Source of the DNA: CAYSDL01 sp964429875 | Lineage (GTDB): Bacteria > Fidelibacterota > Marinisomatia > SCGC-AAA003-L08 > D37C17 | NCBI GenBank assembly: GCA_964429875.1 | Contig: CAYSDL010000022.1 | Coordinates: forward strand, 1-20,708 | Direction: 5' to 3' | Length of the DNA: 20,708 nucleotides | Shown: positions 1-7,857 of the stretch, in pieces | How the letters are laid out: every line of letters begins with the position of its first letter | Position numbering within the stretch: position 1 is the first letter of the stretch | The notes under the pieces: generated by a model | What the model was told of the DNA's origin: nothing | Databases searched by the model: none | The model's input: the letters and a program-made list of their open reading frames with translations, nothing else | Program-made: the position numbers and the translations under genes

Positions 1-53
1 TGCGACCCCCTGCTCCCAAAGCAGGTGCGCTAACCGGGCTGCGCTACACCTCG
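1..53 (-). tRNA. tRNA-Pro (anticodon UGG), partial, 3' end outside window
   Basis: Read on the minus strand from 53 down, the sequence folds as the 5' part of a tRNA. The acceptor strand is CGAGGTG (53-47), then TA, a D-stem GCGC/GCGC around a loop containing GG, an anticodon stem CCTGC/GCAGG, and the seven-base loop TTTGGGA (14-20). The anticodon TGG lies at 16-18 on the opposite strand, which gives proline. The variable loop GGGTC and the start of the T-stem are present. The T-arm, the 3' acceptor strand and any CCA lie beyond base 1. Confidence 0.93.
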
Positions 54-185
54 ATTTTCTTTATTTGCTTAAAATATCAGCTTGAAAATTTATAAAATTT
101 TATAAATTAATTTATATAAAATTTAATTTTGTGATAAATATTACTATTTTTAAATTAAATAATGGGTATATTCGAGGAAATGAAT
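54..185. promoter_or_regulatory. Intergenic region between tRNA-Pro and the secreted-protein gene
   Basis: This 132-base, A/T-dominated gap must hold the tRNA promoter (minus strand) and the promoter of the operon starting at 186. It contains a 16-base perfect palindrome, TATAAATTAATTTATA (101-116), which may be an operator or only chance in such an AT-rich stretch. GAGGA at 174-178 is the ribosome binding site that decides the start at 186. Confidence 0.45.
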
Positions 186-1331
186 ATGTTTAATAAATAT
201 TATTTTGCAGTATACTTTTGTGTTTTATCGACTTTACTTCTAGCTGAAGATCAACATCTTATCAGCTATAATTTAGAAGAAGGTCCCAATTTAATTAGCT
301 TTCCAATAATTTCTAATAATAGTAGCATTGATATATTTTTCACACTTGAAAATGAAGATTTACTCTCAAATTATGAAATTGATCCAAATATAATATCTGT
401 TATTACAGAAGATGCACTATCTTATAATAATAATTCAAATTGGGTAGGAAGCTTAGATGCCATAAATACTGATAATGGTTATTGGGTAATTATTGATGAA
501 CCGGTTACTTTTTTATTTTTAGGTGATGAGATAGATAGTAATATTTATCTTTTACACCCAGGTTCAAATTTAATTTCATATCCATTTAGTGTTGAACAAA
601 GTACTATGAATGCTTTGAATACTTTCTCTACGAATATGATTTATGCAATCTTAGGTCAGGATGCAGCCTTATTAAGTATTAATGATTCCTGGTATGGCTC
701 TCTTCAAACTTTTGAACCTGGGAAAGGGTACTGGTTCATTGTTAGTGATTATACTCCTTTTGTATATAACGTCCCAAGTATAAATGTTTCATCTGAATCT
801 CAATTTGAAACTTTAGATAATGAAGATTTTGAGCCCTCTTACAATCAGTCTACCCTTCAATCTATCTTTTTTATTGAATCTATTTACCATAGTGGCCTTG
901 AAGTTTCAAATGAAGTATTATTGAATGTATACTGCAATGATACAATATCAGGACAGCGGATATGGAACTCAAATTTTACTGATATAATTGTAATGGGTTA
1001 TGATGGATATGAACAAACATCTGGGTATTGTGAAAACAATCAACATATATCAATTGATTCTTCTGATAACATAGATTACTTTTTTTTAAAAGGTAATAAT
1101 CAATGGATTGCAAATAATTTTAATATAAATATTTTATCAGATACTGATTTTGGAGATCTTAATTTCAATAATATTTTAAATATCACTGATATAATTATTA
1201 TGCTTGAGCATGTACTTGAGATAAATGAGTTTCAAAATACACATCAAAATCTACTTGCAGATATAAACCAAGACTCTACAATAAATATAGCTGATATTAT
1301 AATTAATATTGAAAATATTCTAAATAATTAA
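186..1331 (+). CDS. Secreted protein with two NLIS[FY]P...GYW repeats and a C-terminal dockerin-like pair
   Basis: This encodes a 381-residue predicted exported protein of unknown function. I chose the ATG at 186 over those at 162 and 180 because GAGGA (174-178) sits seven bases upstream and the protein then begins with a clean signal peptide (hydrophobic residues about 6-20, ending LLLA before EDQ). Two related segments follow. Each opens with G-x-N-L-I-S-[FY]-P (residues 33-40 and 126-133) and closes with GYW (98-100 and 181-183), which looks like an internal duplication. A less distinctive segment with several Cys spans about 200-320. The C-terminus has two degenerate dockerin-type calcium-loop motifs, GDLNFNN (from 323) and ADINQDS (from 358), each followed by a hydrophobic helix, and the protein ends there. 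No cohesin or enzyme domain is recognisable. It is probably transcribed towards the permease gene 21 bases downstream. I am confident that it is coding and exported, but not of a role. Confidence 0.85.
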   Translation: MFNKYYFAVYFCVLSTLLLAEDQHLISYNLEEGPNLISFPIISNNSSIDIFFTLENEDLLSNYEIDPNIISVITEDALSYNNNSNWVGSLDAINTDNGYWVIIDEPVTFLFLGDEIDSNIYLLHPGSNLISYPFSVEQSTMNALNTFSTNMIYAILGQDAALLSINDSWYGSLQTFEPGKGYWFIVSDYTPFVYNVPSINVSSESQFETLDNEDFEPSYNQSTLQSIFFIESIYHSGLEVSNEVLLNVYCNDTISGQRIWNSNFTDIIVMGYDGYEQTSGYCENNQHISIDSSDNIDYFFLKGNNQWIANNFNINILSDTDFGDLNFNNILNITDIIIMLEHVLEINEFQNTHQNLLADINQDSTINIADIIINIENILNN

Positions 1332-1352
1332 TTATAATAATATTTTACTATA

Positions 1353-2675
1353 TTGAAAATTATAAATAGATATATCCTGAAAGAACTTGCAACTCCTTTT
1401 TTTGGTTCATTAATAGTAATAGTTATGGTTTTGCTTTCAAATTTCCTTCTTAAAAATCTTGATAAATTTCTAGGAAAAGGAATATCAATGGGAGTTGTTT
1501 TAAAATTTATTCTATTAAATTCAGCATGGATATTTTCATTAGCTGTACCAATGGCAATTCTAATAACAACACTAATGGCATTTGGAAGATTATCTTCTGA
1601 TAATGAAATAACTGCTTTTAAAGCTTCAGGAATTACATTTATGGATTTTTTAAAACCAGGAATTATTTTTAGCCTATTAATTATTTCTTTTATGCTTCCT
1701 TTCAATTTATGGATATTACCTGAGATGAATCATAATATGAAAAAATTAAGCTATGAAATAAGTAGAACTAGACCTGATGTTGAATTCAATGAACAATTGT
1801 TAAATACACTGGCAGATAAAATAATATATCTTGGGAATCGACTAGATAATAATTCATTTAATGATATAATTATTTTTGATAACAAATATGTTAATAATCA
1901 TACAACTATACTAGCTGATAAAGGAAGTTTTCATCCATTGCAAGATGGAATAATCCTAGATCTTACTAGTGGTTCAATTCATGAACATTTGATTGAAAAA
2001 GATGAATATCGTAAAACATATTTTGAGAATTATAAAATAACTATTCCCTTTGATGAATTAAATATAAATAATAATGTAAATATTAGTAGACAAGAAAGAG
2101 AAATGAACATTCATCTATTATCAGAAAAAATAAATTTTTATGAAAATAAAATTAAAGATATAAATTCAGAGCTCTTAAAAGATGCTTACTTATTAGACTC
2201 TCTTAGAAATGTAATATCAAATTTGGATAAAACAGGTGCTGCAGAAAATTTACTAACTTATAAAAGAATCAAAAATAAAGTTAACCAGCTTACACTAAGA
2301 CAAGAAAAAAACAACAGATTAATTCCTCACCATATTAAAGAAATTAATAAATTTAGCGTTGAAAAGCATAAAAAAATAACTCTTCCATTTGCATGTTTAT
2401 TTTTTATGTTGCTAGGGACACCTCTTGGAATCATGGGGAAAAAGGGGAATATGAGTTTTAGCTTTGGGATGAGCTTAATATTTTTTATTGTTTATTGGTG
2501 TTTTTTAATTGTTGGTGAAAATTTAGCTGAACAAGATAAGATTAATCCGGGTCTTGCAATGTGGATGCCTAATATTTTTATCTGTATATTATCTTATTAT
2601 TTATATAATATTTACACTAAAGAAAATCGATCGCTTAAAATAAATTTATCTTTTTTAAAAAAAACAACTAAATAA
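1353..2675 (+). CDS. LptF/LptG-family (YjgP/YjgQ) lipopolysaccharide export permease
   Basis: This is a 440-residue inner-membrane permease. Members of this family form the LptF-LptG pair that, with the LptB ATPase, extracts lipopolysaccharide and hands it to the periplasmic bridge. The N-terminus MKIINRYILKELATPF is the family's typical cytoplasmic entry to the first membrane helix. Membrane segments are visible at about 13-33, 50-76, 101-123, 342-358, 368-390 and 400-420, giving the six-helix plan with a large periplasmic domain between helices 3 and 4. The periplasmic domain contains a charged, probably coiled-coil stretch at about 245-335, longer than in the proteobacterial proteins. The start is TTG, because the conserved N-terminus begins exactly there and no ATG lies nearby. 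The gene is followed one base later by the ACT protein. Only one of the two partner permeases is in the window, so I leave the F/G assignment open. Confidence 0.9.
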   Translation: MKIINRYILKELATPFFGSLIVIVMVLLSNFLLKNLDKFLGKGISMGVVLKFILLNSAWIFSLAVPMAILITTLMAFGRLSSDNEITAFKASGITFMDFLKPGIIFSLLIISFMLPFNLWILPEMNHNMKKLSYEISRTRPDVEFNEQLLNTLADKIIYLGNRLDNNSFNDIIIFDNKYVNNHTTILADKGSFHPLQDGIILDLTSGSIHEHLIEKDEYRKTYFENYKITIPFDELNINNNVNISRQEREMNIHLLSEKINFYENKIKDINSELLKDAYLLDSLRNVISNLDKTGAAENLLTYKRIKNKVNQLTLRQEKNNRLIPHHIKEINKFSVEKHKKITLPFACLFFMLLGTPLGIMGKKGNMSFSFGMSLIFFIVYWCFLIVGENLAEQDKINPGLAMWMPNIFICILSYYLYNIYTKENRSLKINLSFLKKTTK

Positions 2676-2676
2676 A

Positions 2677-3189
2677 ATGACTAAAATAATTATAAATGCA
2701 TTTGGTAATGATAAACCTGGTTTGGTATCTAAAATTAGCAATATAATTAAAAGATATAAGGGGAATATAGAAATAAGCAAAATGGTTCAATTAGAATCTG
2801 ATTTTTCATTATTGATGTTAATTCAAGCTCCCTTAGAAAATACAAAAAAATTATTTAATGAGTTAGATCTTATTCAAGATTTAAAAATTAATTATAAAAT
2901 TACAAAAACAAAAAAAGAAAACCATAATTTCAGTGAATATTTATTTAGTATTAATGTTGCAGATAATGAGGGAATAATTTATTTATACAGTAATTTATTT
3001 AAAAAATATAATATAAATATTTTAGATATGGAAAGTTATGTGAGGAATGCTGCAAATACAGGCTATCCAATTTTTATACTAAATTCTACATTAACAATAC
3101 CTGAGAATATAGATCTTAAAAAATTTCTAGAAGAATTAAATGAAATTTCTGAAAAAAATGATATAGATTTTGATTTCAAGCCTAAATAA
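2677..3189 (+). CDS. Double ACT-domain protein, GcvR-like
   Basis: This is a 170-residue cytoplasmic protein with two ACT domains, at about residues 4-80 and 88-165. The first opens with IIINAFGNDKPGLVSKIS, the classic ACT start in which an Asp-Lys-Pro-Gly turn precedes the first helix. The second contains NVADNEGIIYLYSNLFKKYN, the matching turn and helix. This layout and length match the glycine cleavage repressor GcvR, which binds a partner protein rather than DNA. No DNA-binding or enzymatic domain is present. In this family ACT pairs usually sense amino acids, so a role in amino-acid-dependent regulation is an inference. The ATG lies one base after the stop of the permease gene, so translational coupling is likely. 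It converges on the penicillin-binding protein gene with a two-base gap. Confidence 0.82.
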   Translation: MTKIIINAFGNDKPGLVSKISNIIKRYKGNIEISKMVQLESDFSLLMLIQAPLENTKKLFNELDLIQDLKINYKITKTKKENHNFSEYLFSINVADNEGIIYLYSNLFKKYNINILDMESYVRNAANTGYPIFILNSTLTIPENIDLKKFLEELNEISEKNDIDFDFKPK

Positions 3190-3191
3190 AC

Positions 3192-5387
3192 TTATTTAAA
3201 TCTAAATAATGGATTAGAAAATTCCTCACACTCATCTACAGGAATATTATCCTCTAAAAAATACTCATTATAAGAATCACACCATTCAGTTGATAGGCAG
3301 CATGTCTCTTTACAAATATTTTTTTCAATAACACCATCTGGCATTTCCCAGTCAGATTTTTTATCTAATTTAACTTTCTCATTATAAAATTGATATTCTT
3401 TTAAATCATAAATTTCTTTTATTGTATTTGCAAATATTGGTAAAGCTGCTTTTGAGCCATATTGTTTTTCCCCAAGTTTCATTTGGGGGTCATCAACTCC
3501 AACCCATACTGCAATTGCAATATCAGTAGTAAAACCTATAAACCATGCATCAGTTTTATTATTTGTTGTTCCTGTTTTTCCTGCTGCTGGAGTGTAGAAT
3601 TTATATTTCCATCTTAAAGAAGAACCTGTCCCATTATCAATCACAGATTTCATCATATCTCTTAATATAAAAATTGATTTTTCATCAACAACCTCTTTTG
3701 ATACAGGATTAAAGTTTTTCAAATTTCTACCATCATTATCTAAAATAGATGTAATCATAAGAGGTTCATTTAGAATCCCATTGTTTGCAATTGCAGAATA
3801 TGCAATTGCAATATCTAACAATTTCACCTCAGAAACACCAAGAGCAATCGCATCAACTGCTCTTATTGGTGTAGAAAATTCAAATTTTTCTGCAGTTTTT
3901 TTTACTTTTGAAGGGTTGATTAATTCTTGTACAACTCTAACAGAGATTAAGTTTAAAGATCTTTTAAGTCCATCTCTTAAGCTAGTCTGCAATCCAGTAG
4001 ATCCATCATGATTTTGCGGGTTCCACCTTGTTGTGTCATCAATAAAAAACACTAAAGGCTGATTAATTAACTGAGTACATGGTTTCGCTCCATTTTCAAT
4101 TGCAGATAAATAAATAAATGGTTTAAAAACAGATCCTGGTTGTCGTTTTGATTGAGTAGATCTATTATAATGATCAATGTAAATATCTTCAGATCTGCCA
4201 CCTATCATTCCTAGTACATTCCCATTTTTTGGATTTAATACTACTGCTGATCCTTGCACAAGAAGCTTATTTCTTAGATTCTTTGGAATATCTAAATTAT
4301 TTTTTAGAATAAATTTTAAAGAATCTAAATCAATATTATTATTCTTTTGTATAGATTTTAATATTAGAGGATTACTTAAAAGTTCTTTATTAAATACTTT
4401 TTGATTATTCTTCATTACTTTTTCAAAATTACGTTCCAAAATATTTTGAATTTTACTATTTAAGGTTGTATTAACATTTAACCCATCCTTATAAATATTA
4501 ACATTTAAATCATTATCAATAAGTTCTAATTTTCTTCTAATATATTCTGAAAAATGTGGAGCAAGACTATTATCATAATCATAATTTTTTTCTGGTAAAG
4601 GTTTTTTTAAAGAATTATCATATTCAAAGTCAGATATATACCCTCTTTCTTTCATAATTCTCAATACTAAATCTCTTTTATTATGAATTCGTTCAGGATG
4701 ATTTCTAGGGCTAAATCTAGCTGGGGCTGGAAGAAGTCCAACTAAAATTGCAGACTCATCTAATGATAACTCAGAAGCATCTTTTCCAAAATAATAAATT
4801 GATGCTGATTGTATACCGTAGTTACCATGTCCAAAATAAACAGAATTTAAATATAATTCTAATATCTCTGATTTTGTATATGTTTGTTCAATTTTTAATG
4901 CCGTAATAAATTCTTTCAATTTTCTTTTTATAGTTTTCTTAGCCCCAATTTTATAGGTTTCACTTAAATCATTGTACATATTTCTTGCTAATTGTTGAGT
5001 TAAAGTACTTGCGCCTTGTTTTGTACTAAGAGAAGTGATATTAATAACAATAGCTCTAATTATACCTTTTATATTTATTCCATTATGATCATAAAAATCT
5101 CTATCTTCCATAGATAATAAAGCATTTCTCAAGTGTATAGGGATTGAACTAATTTCAATCATATCTCTTTTATGAGTATATAATTTTTTTATGACTATAC
5201 CATCTGAGGATAAAATCTTAGTAACCTGTTCTGGATTAAATTTTTGCAATTCATCTAAAGATGGAAGATCTTTAGAAAGAATAAAAAGATAAACTATAGT
5301 TCCAACAACAATTATAATTGAGGAGAAAAAAACATTTAAAATAATTCTATTCCAACTAATATTTTTATCAGGGGTTGTATTTTCCAA
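3192..5387 (-). CDS. Class A penicillin-binding protein (PBP1A-type transglycosylase/transpeptidase)
   Basis: This 731-residue bifunctional cell-wall synthase polymerises lipid II and cross-links the stem peptides. A single membrane anchor lies at about 14-36. The family-51 glycosyltransferase domain carries EDRDFYDH (94-101, catalytic E94), GASTLTQQLARN (125-136) and KRKLKEF (154-160). The transpeptidase domain carries SVFK (S419, K422), SLN (477-479) and KTGTT (604-608), so both activities look intact. The periplasmic tail after about 680 has five cysteines (692, 696, 697, 703, 720) and may be disulfide-bonded. Translation starts at TTG, five bases after the fumC stop, so it is probably the last gene of the korA-korB-fumC operon. 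At its 3' end it meets the ACT gene with only two bases between stops and no room for a terminator. Confidence 0.95.
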   Translation of the reverse strand: MENTTPDKNISWNRIILNVFFSSIIIVVGTIVYLFILSKDLPSLDELQKFNPEQVTKILSSDGIVIKKLYTHKRDMIEISSIPIHLRNALLSMEDRDFYDHNGINIKGIIRAIVINITSLSTKQGASTLTQQLARNMYNDLSETYKIGAKKTIKRKLKEFITALKIEQTYTKSEILELYLNSVYFGHGNYGIQSASIYYFGKDASELSLDESAILVGLLPAPARFSPRNHPERIHNKRDLVLRIMKERGYISDFEYDNSLKKPLPEKNYDYDNSLAPHFSEYIRRKLELIDNDLNVNIYKDGLNVNTTLNSKIQNILERNFEKVMKNNQKVFNKELLSNPLILKSIQKNNNIDLDSLKFILKNNLDIPKNLRNKLLVQGSAVVLNPKNGNVLGMIGGRSEDIYIDHYNRSTQSKRQPGSVFKPFIYLSAIENGAKPCTQLINQPLVFFIDDTTRWNPQNHDGSTGLQTSLRDGLKRSLNLISVRVVQELINPSKVKKTAEKFEFSTPIRAVDAIALGVSEVKLLDIAIAYSAIANNGILNEPLMITSILDNDGRNLKNFNPVSKEVVDEKSIFILRDMMKSVIDNGTGSSLRWKYKFYTPAAGKTGTTNNKTDAWFIGFTTDIAIAVWVGVDDPQMKLGEKQYGSKAALPIFANTIKEIYDLKEYQFYNEKVKLDKKSDWEMPDGVIEKNICKETCCLSTEWCDSYNEYFLEDNIPVDECEEFSNPLFRFK

Positions 5388-5392
5388 AATTA

Positions 5393-6787
5393 CTATTTTG
5401 GTTTGATCATTGTTTGAGGATCTAACAATTTATCTAATTGAGAATCAGACATTATATTTTTTTCTTTTGCAATTTCTCTTATTGTTTTATTTTTTTTATA
5501 AGCTTCATAAGCTATTTCAGCTGCCTTATCATAACCTATAATTGGAGCTAATGAAGTACACATTGCCAAACTACCCTCAATATAATTATTACATTTTTCA
5601 ATATCTGCTTCTAAACCTTCTAACAAATTAGTATTAAAAACAGTTACTGCATTAGATAGAATTTTTATTGAACATAAAATATTATTAGCTATAAGAGGAA
5701 GCATCAAATTTAATTCAAATACACTTCCTAATCCCCCCAATGTTATTGCTGAGTCATTTGCAATGACTTGTGCACAAACTTGGATAAGCGATTCACATAT
5801 GACAGGGTTTACTTTTCCTGGCATAATTGATGAACCTGGCTGGACTGCAGGAATTACAAGTTCACCTAAACCTGATCTTGGTCCTGAGCCAAGCCATCTT
5901 ATATCATTAGCAATTTTATTTAAGCCTACAGCAAGAGTTTTAAGATCACCTGAAAAACCTACAATACTATCCTGTGATGACTGGCTTTCAAAATGATTTT
6001 TTGTTTCAATAAATTTTATTTTTGTTTTTTTTGATATTTCTTTAGCAATTTTTTTTCCAAATTCTTTGTGTGTATTAATACCCGTACCCACAGCAGTTCC
6101 ACCTTGTGCTAAATACATAAGAAATGATTTATTGATATTGATTCTTTTGATATTCTTAGATACTATCTCTTTATAACCAGAAAATTCCTGTCCAAGAGTT
6201 ATTGGGGTAGCATCTTGCAAATGAGTTCTACCAATTTTTATTATATTTTTAAACTTTAAACTTTTTTGAGATAAGGATTTATTTAATAGTTCTAATGCAG
6301 GCAACAATTTTTCTTCAACCATTTGGAGTGAAGAGATATGTATTGCAGTCGGAATAACATCATTGCTTGACTGTCCTAGATTAACATGATCATTTGGATG
6401 GATCAAGTTATTTTTAGAATTTGATAAATTGTTTGCAATAGTTGCAATAACTTCATTGCAATTCATATTAGTAGATGTACCTGAACCGGTTTGATAAACA
6501 TCTACAGGAAATTGATCATCATAATTTCCATCTAATATTTTATCACAGGCTTCTATTATTAAATCTTTTTGTTTTACATTAAGTAATTTGAGATTATAAT
6601 TAACAATTGCTGCAGATCTTTTAATGACTACAATAGAATAAATAAAATCATTTGTAAACTGAAGATCACTTATAGGAAAATTATTGATTGCTCGTTGAGT
6701 TTGAGCGCCATATAATGCATTCTTAGGAATTTTAATTTTCCCCATAGAGTCAGATACTGTTTTAGATATTTTTTTATTTTTTTCCAT
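5393..6787 (-). CDS. fumC: Class II fumarate hydratase
   Basis: This 464-residue cytoplasmic enzyme interconverts fumarate and malate in the TCA cycle. It has the superfamily signature GSSIMPGKVNP (318-328). The glycine in MPGK, rather than the alanine usual in aspartases, supports fumarase. Substrate-binding elements include GSGTSTNMN (101-109), HPNDHVNLGQSSND (130-143) and GRTHLQDATP (186-195), with H189 as the expected active-site histidine. The C-terminal FumaraseC_C domain ends in LDPQTMIKPK, also fumarase-like. Length matches the family (about 460-470). It lies 56 bases downstream of korB and five bases upstream of the PBP gene on the same strand. Pairing with a 2-oxoglutarate oxidoreductase is consistent with a TCA role. 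Confidence 0.95.
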   Translation of the reverse strand: MEKNKKISKTVSDSMGKIKIPKNALYGAQTQRAINNFPISDLQFTNDFIYSIVVIKRSAAIVNYNLKLLNVKQKDLIIEACDKILDGNYDDQFPVDVYQTGSGTSTNMNCNEVIATIANNLSNSKNNLIHPNDHVNLGQSSNDVIPTAIHISSLQMVEEKLLPALELLNKSLSQKSLKFKNIIKIGRTHLQDATPITLGQEFSGYKEIVSKNIKRININKSFLMYLAQGGTAVGTGINTHKEFGKKIAKEISKKTKIKFIETKNHFESQSSQDSIVGFSGDLKTLAVGLNKIANDIRWLGSGPRSGLGELVIPAVQPGSSIMPGKVNPVICESLIQVCAQVIANDSAITLGGLGSVFELNLMLPLIANNILCSIKILSNAVTVFNTNLLEGLEADIEKCNNYIEGSLAMCTSLAPIIGYDKAAEIAYEAYKKNKTIREIAKEKNIMSDSQLDKLLDPQTMIKPK

Positions 6788-6843
6788 TATAATAAATTAA
6801 AGCTAAATATTATAATAACTTAAATGTAAGAAGTTTCAAATAA

Positions 6844-7857
6844 TTATTTTACTTCCCATGTTTCATGGCCATCAATTAGAGATTGAAGATTAGGTTCTCC
6901 TTTAGATTTAATTGCATAATCAATTTGATCTACCATCATATTTTCATATGTAGGTTTATCTTCTTTATAAAAAACCCCAAAAGGTACGGGCAATTTTTCA
7001 TTATATGTCATTTCACTTATAAGAATCCCTAAATTTTTATCATTAACATTATGAATAAGAACATCATCAATTGAATGATTTTTACCTATTTCTATTACTT
7101 CAAAATTAGATCCATCTAATTTTAAACCTAAATTATTTTCATCACCAAACAACATTGGACTGCCATTTTCTAATAATAATCTTGATGAAAGTTTAGATTC
7201 TTTATTAGTTAAATCTGAAAATGCACCATCATTAAAAATATTACAGTTTTGATATATTTCAACGAATGAAGTGCCCTGATGTTTATGAGCTTCTGTAATT
7301 ATAGCACCCATATGTTTTGTTTCTTTATCAATAGCTCGTGCAACAAAGGTGCCTCCTGATCCTAATGCTAAAGAAGGAGGATTAAATGGGTGATCTAAAG
7401 ATCCCATAGGAGTTGAAACAGTTTTTTTACCAAGCTCAGAAGTTGGAGAATATTGTCCTTTAGTTAAACCATAGATACGATTATTAAATAAAAGGATGTT
7501 CAAATCTACGTTTCTTCGTAGCACATGAATTAAATGATTCCCTCCGATGCTCATAGCGTCTCCATCTCCAGTAATAACCCAGACAGAAAGATCAGGATTG
7601 GCTAGTTTTGCGCCTGTAGCAACAGCAGGAGCTCTACCATGAATTGAATGAAAACCATAACAATCCATATAATATGGAAACCTACTTGAGCATCCTATTC
7701 CAGAAACTATTAAAAATTGATGCTTAGGAATACCTAGCTCAGGAAAAACTTTTTGAACTTGTGATAAAATAGCATAATCACCGCATCCTGGACACCATCT
7801 TATATCTTGATCAGATACAAAATCCTTTTTAGTTAACTGTACAGTTTTAGATTCCAT
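6844..7857 (-). CDS. korB: 2-oxoacid:ferredoxin oxidoreductase beta subunit (2-oxoglutarate type)
   Basis: This is the 337-residue thiamine-diphosphate subunit of a ferredoxin-dependent 2-oxoacid oxidoreductase, which converts 2-oxoglutarate and CoA to succinyl-CoA while reducing ferredoxin. The TPP motif runs from GDGD (97-100) to NN (125-126), with GLTKGQYSPTS following as in KorB and PorB proteins. Four cysteines match the expected [4Fe-4S] ligands: C22 and C25 in WCPGCGD, C56 in GIGCSSR and C205 in YQNCNIFND. The C-terminal region is the small family extension. The ATG directly abuts the korA stop (TAAATG), a sign of coupled translation. Substrate choice between 2-oxoglutarate and other 2-oxoacids rests on overall similarity and the neighbouring fumC, so it is probable, not proven. 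Confidence 0.93.
   Translation of the reverse strand: MESKTVQLTKKDFVSDQDIRWCPGCGDYAILSQVQKVFPELGIPKHQFLIVSGIGCSSRFPYYMDCYGFHSIHGRAPAVATGAKLANPDLSVWVITGDGDAMSIGGNHLIHVLRRNVDLNILLFNNRIYGLTKGQYSPTSELGKKTVSTPMGSLDHPFNPPSLALGSGGTFVARAIDKETKHMGAIITEAHKHQGTSFVEIYQNCNIFNDGAFSDLTNKESKLSSRLLLENGSPMLFGDENNLGLKLDGSNFEVIEIGKNHSIDDVLIHNVNDKNLGILISEMTYNEKLPVPFGVFYKEDKPTYENMMVDQIDYAIKSKGEPNLQSLIDGHETWEVK

Noticed and set aside
101..116. 16-base AT palindrome as a specific operator
   Set aside because: Such palindromes are expected by chance in a stretch that is nearly all A and T. It is noted only under the intergenic entry.
162..185. Start of the first secreted protein at 162
   Set aside because: It would put charged residues before the signal peptide. 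The ATG at 186 has GAGGA at correct spacing.
1328..1705. Minus-strand ORF of 125 residues over the permease gene
   Set aside because: It is opposite a well-supported LptF/LptG-family gene, with no recognisable domain.
3781..4011. Plus-strand 76-residue ORF over the PBP gene
   Set aside because: It is a shadow of the transpeptidase domain.
5393..6787. Aspartate ammonia-lyase instead of fumarase
   Set aside because: MPGKVNP, rather than MPAKVNP, and the fumarase-type C-terminal domain favour FumC.
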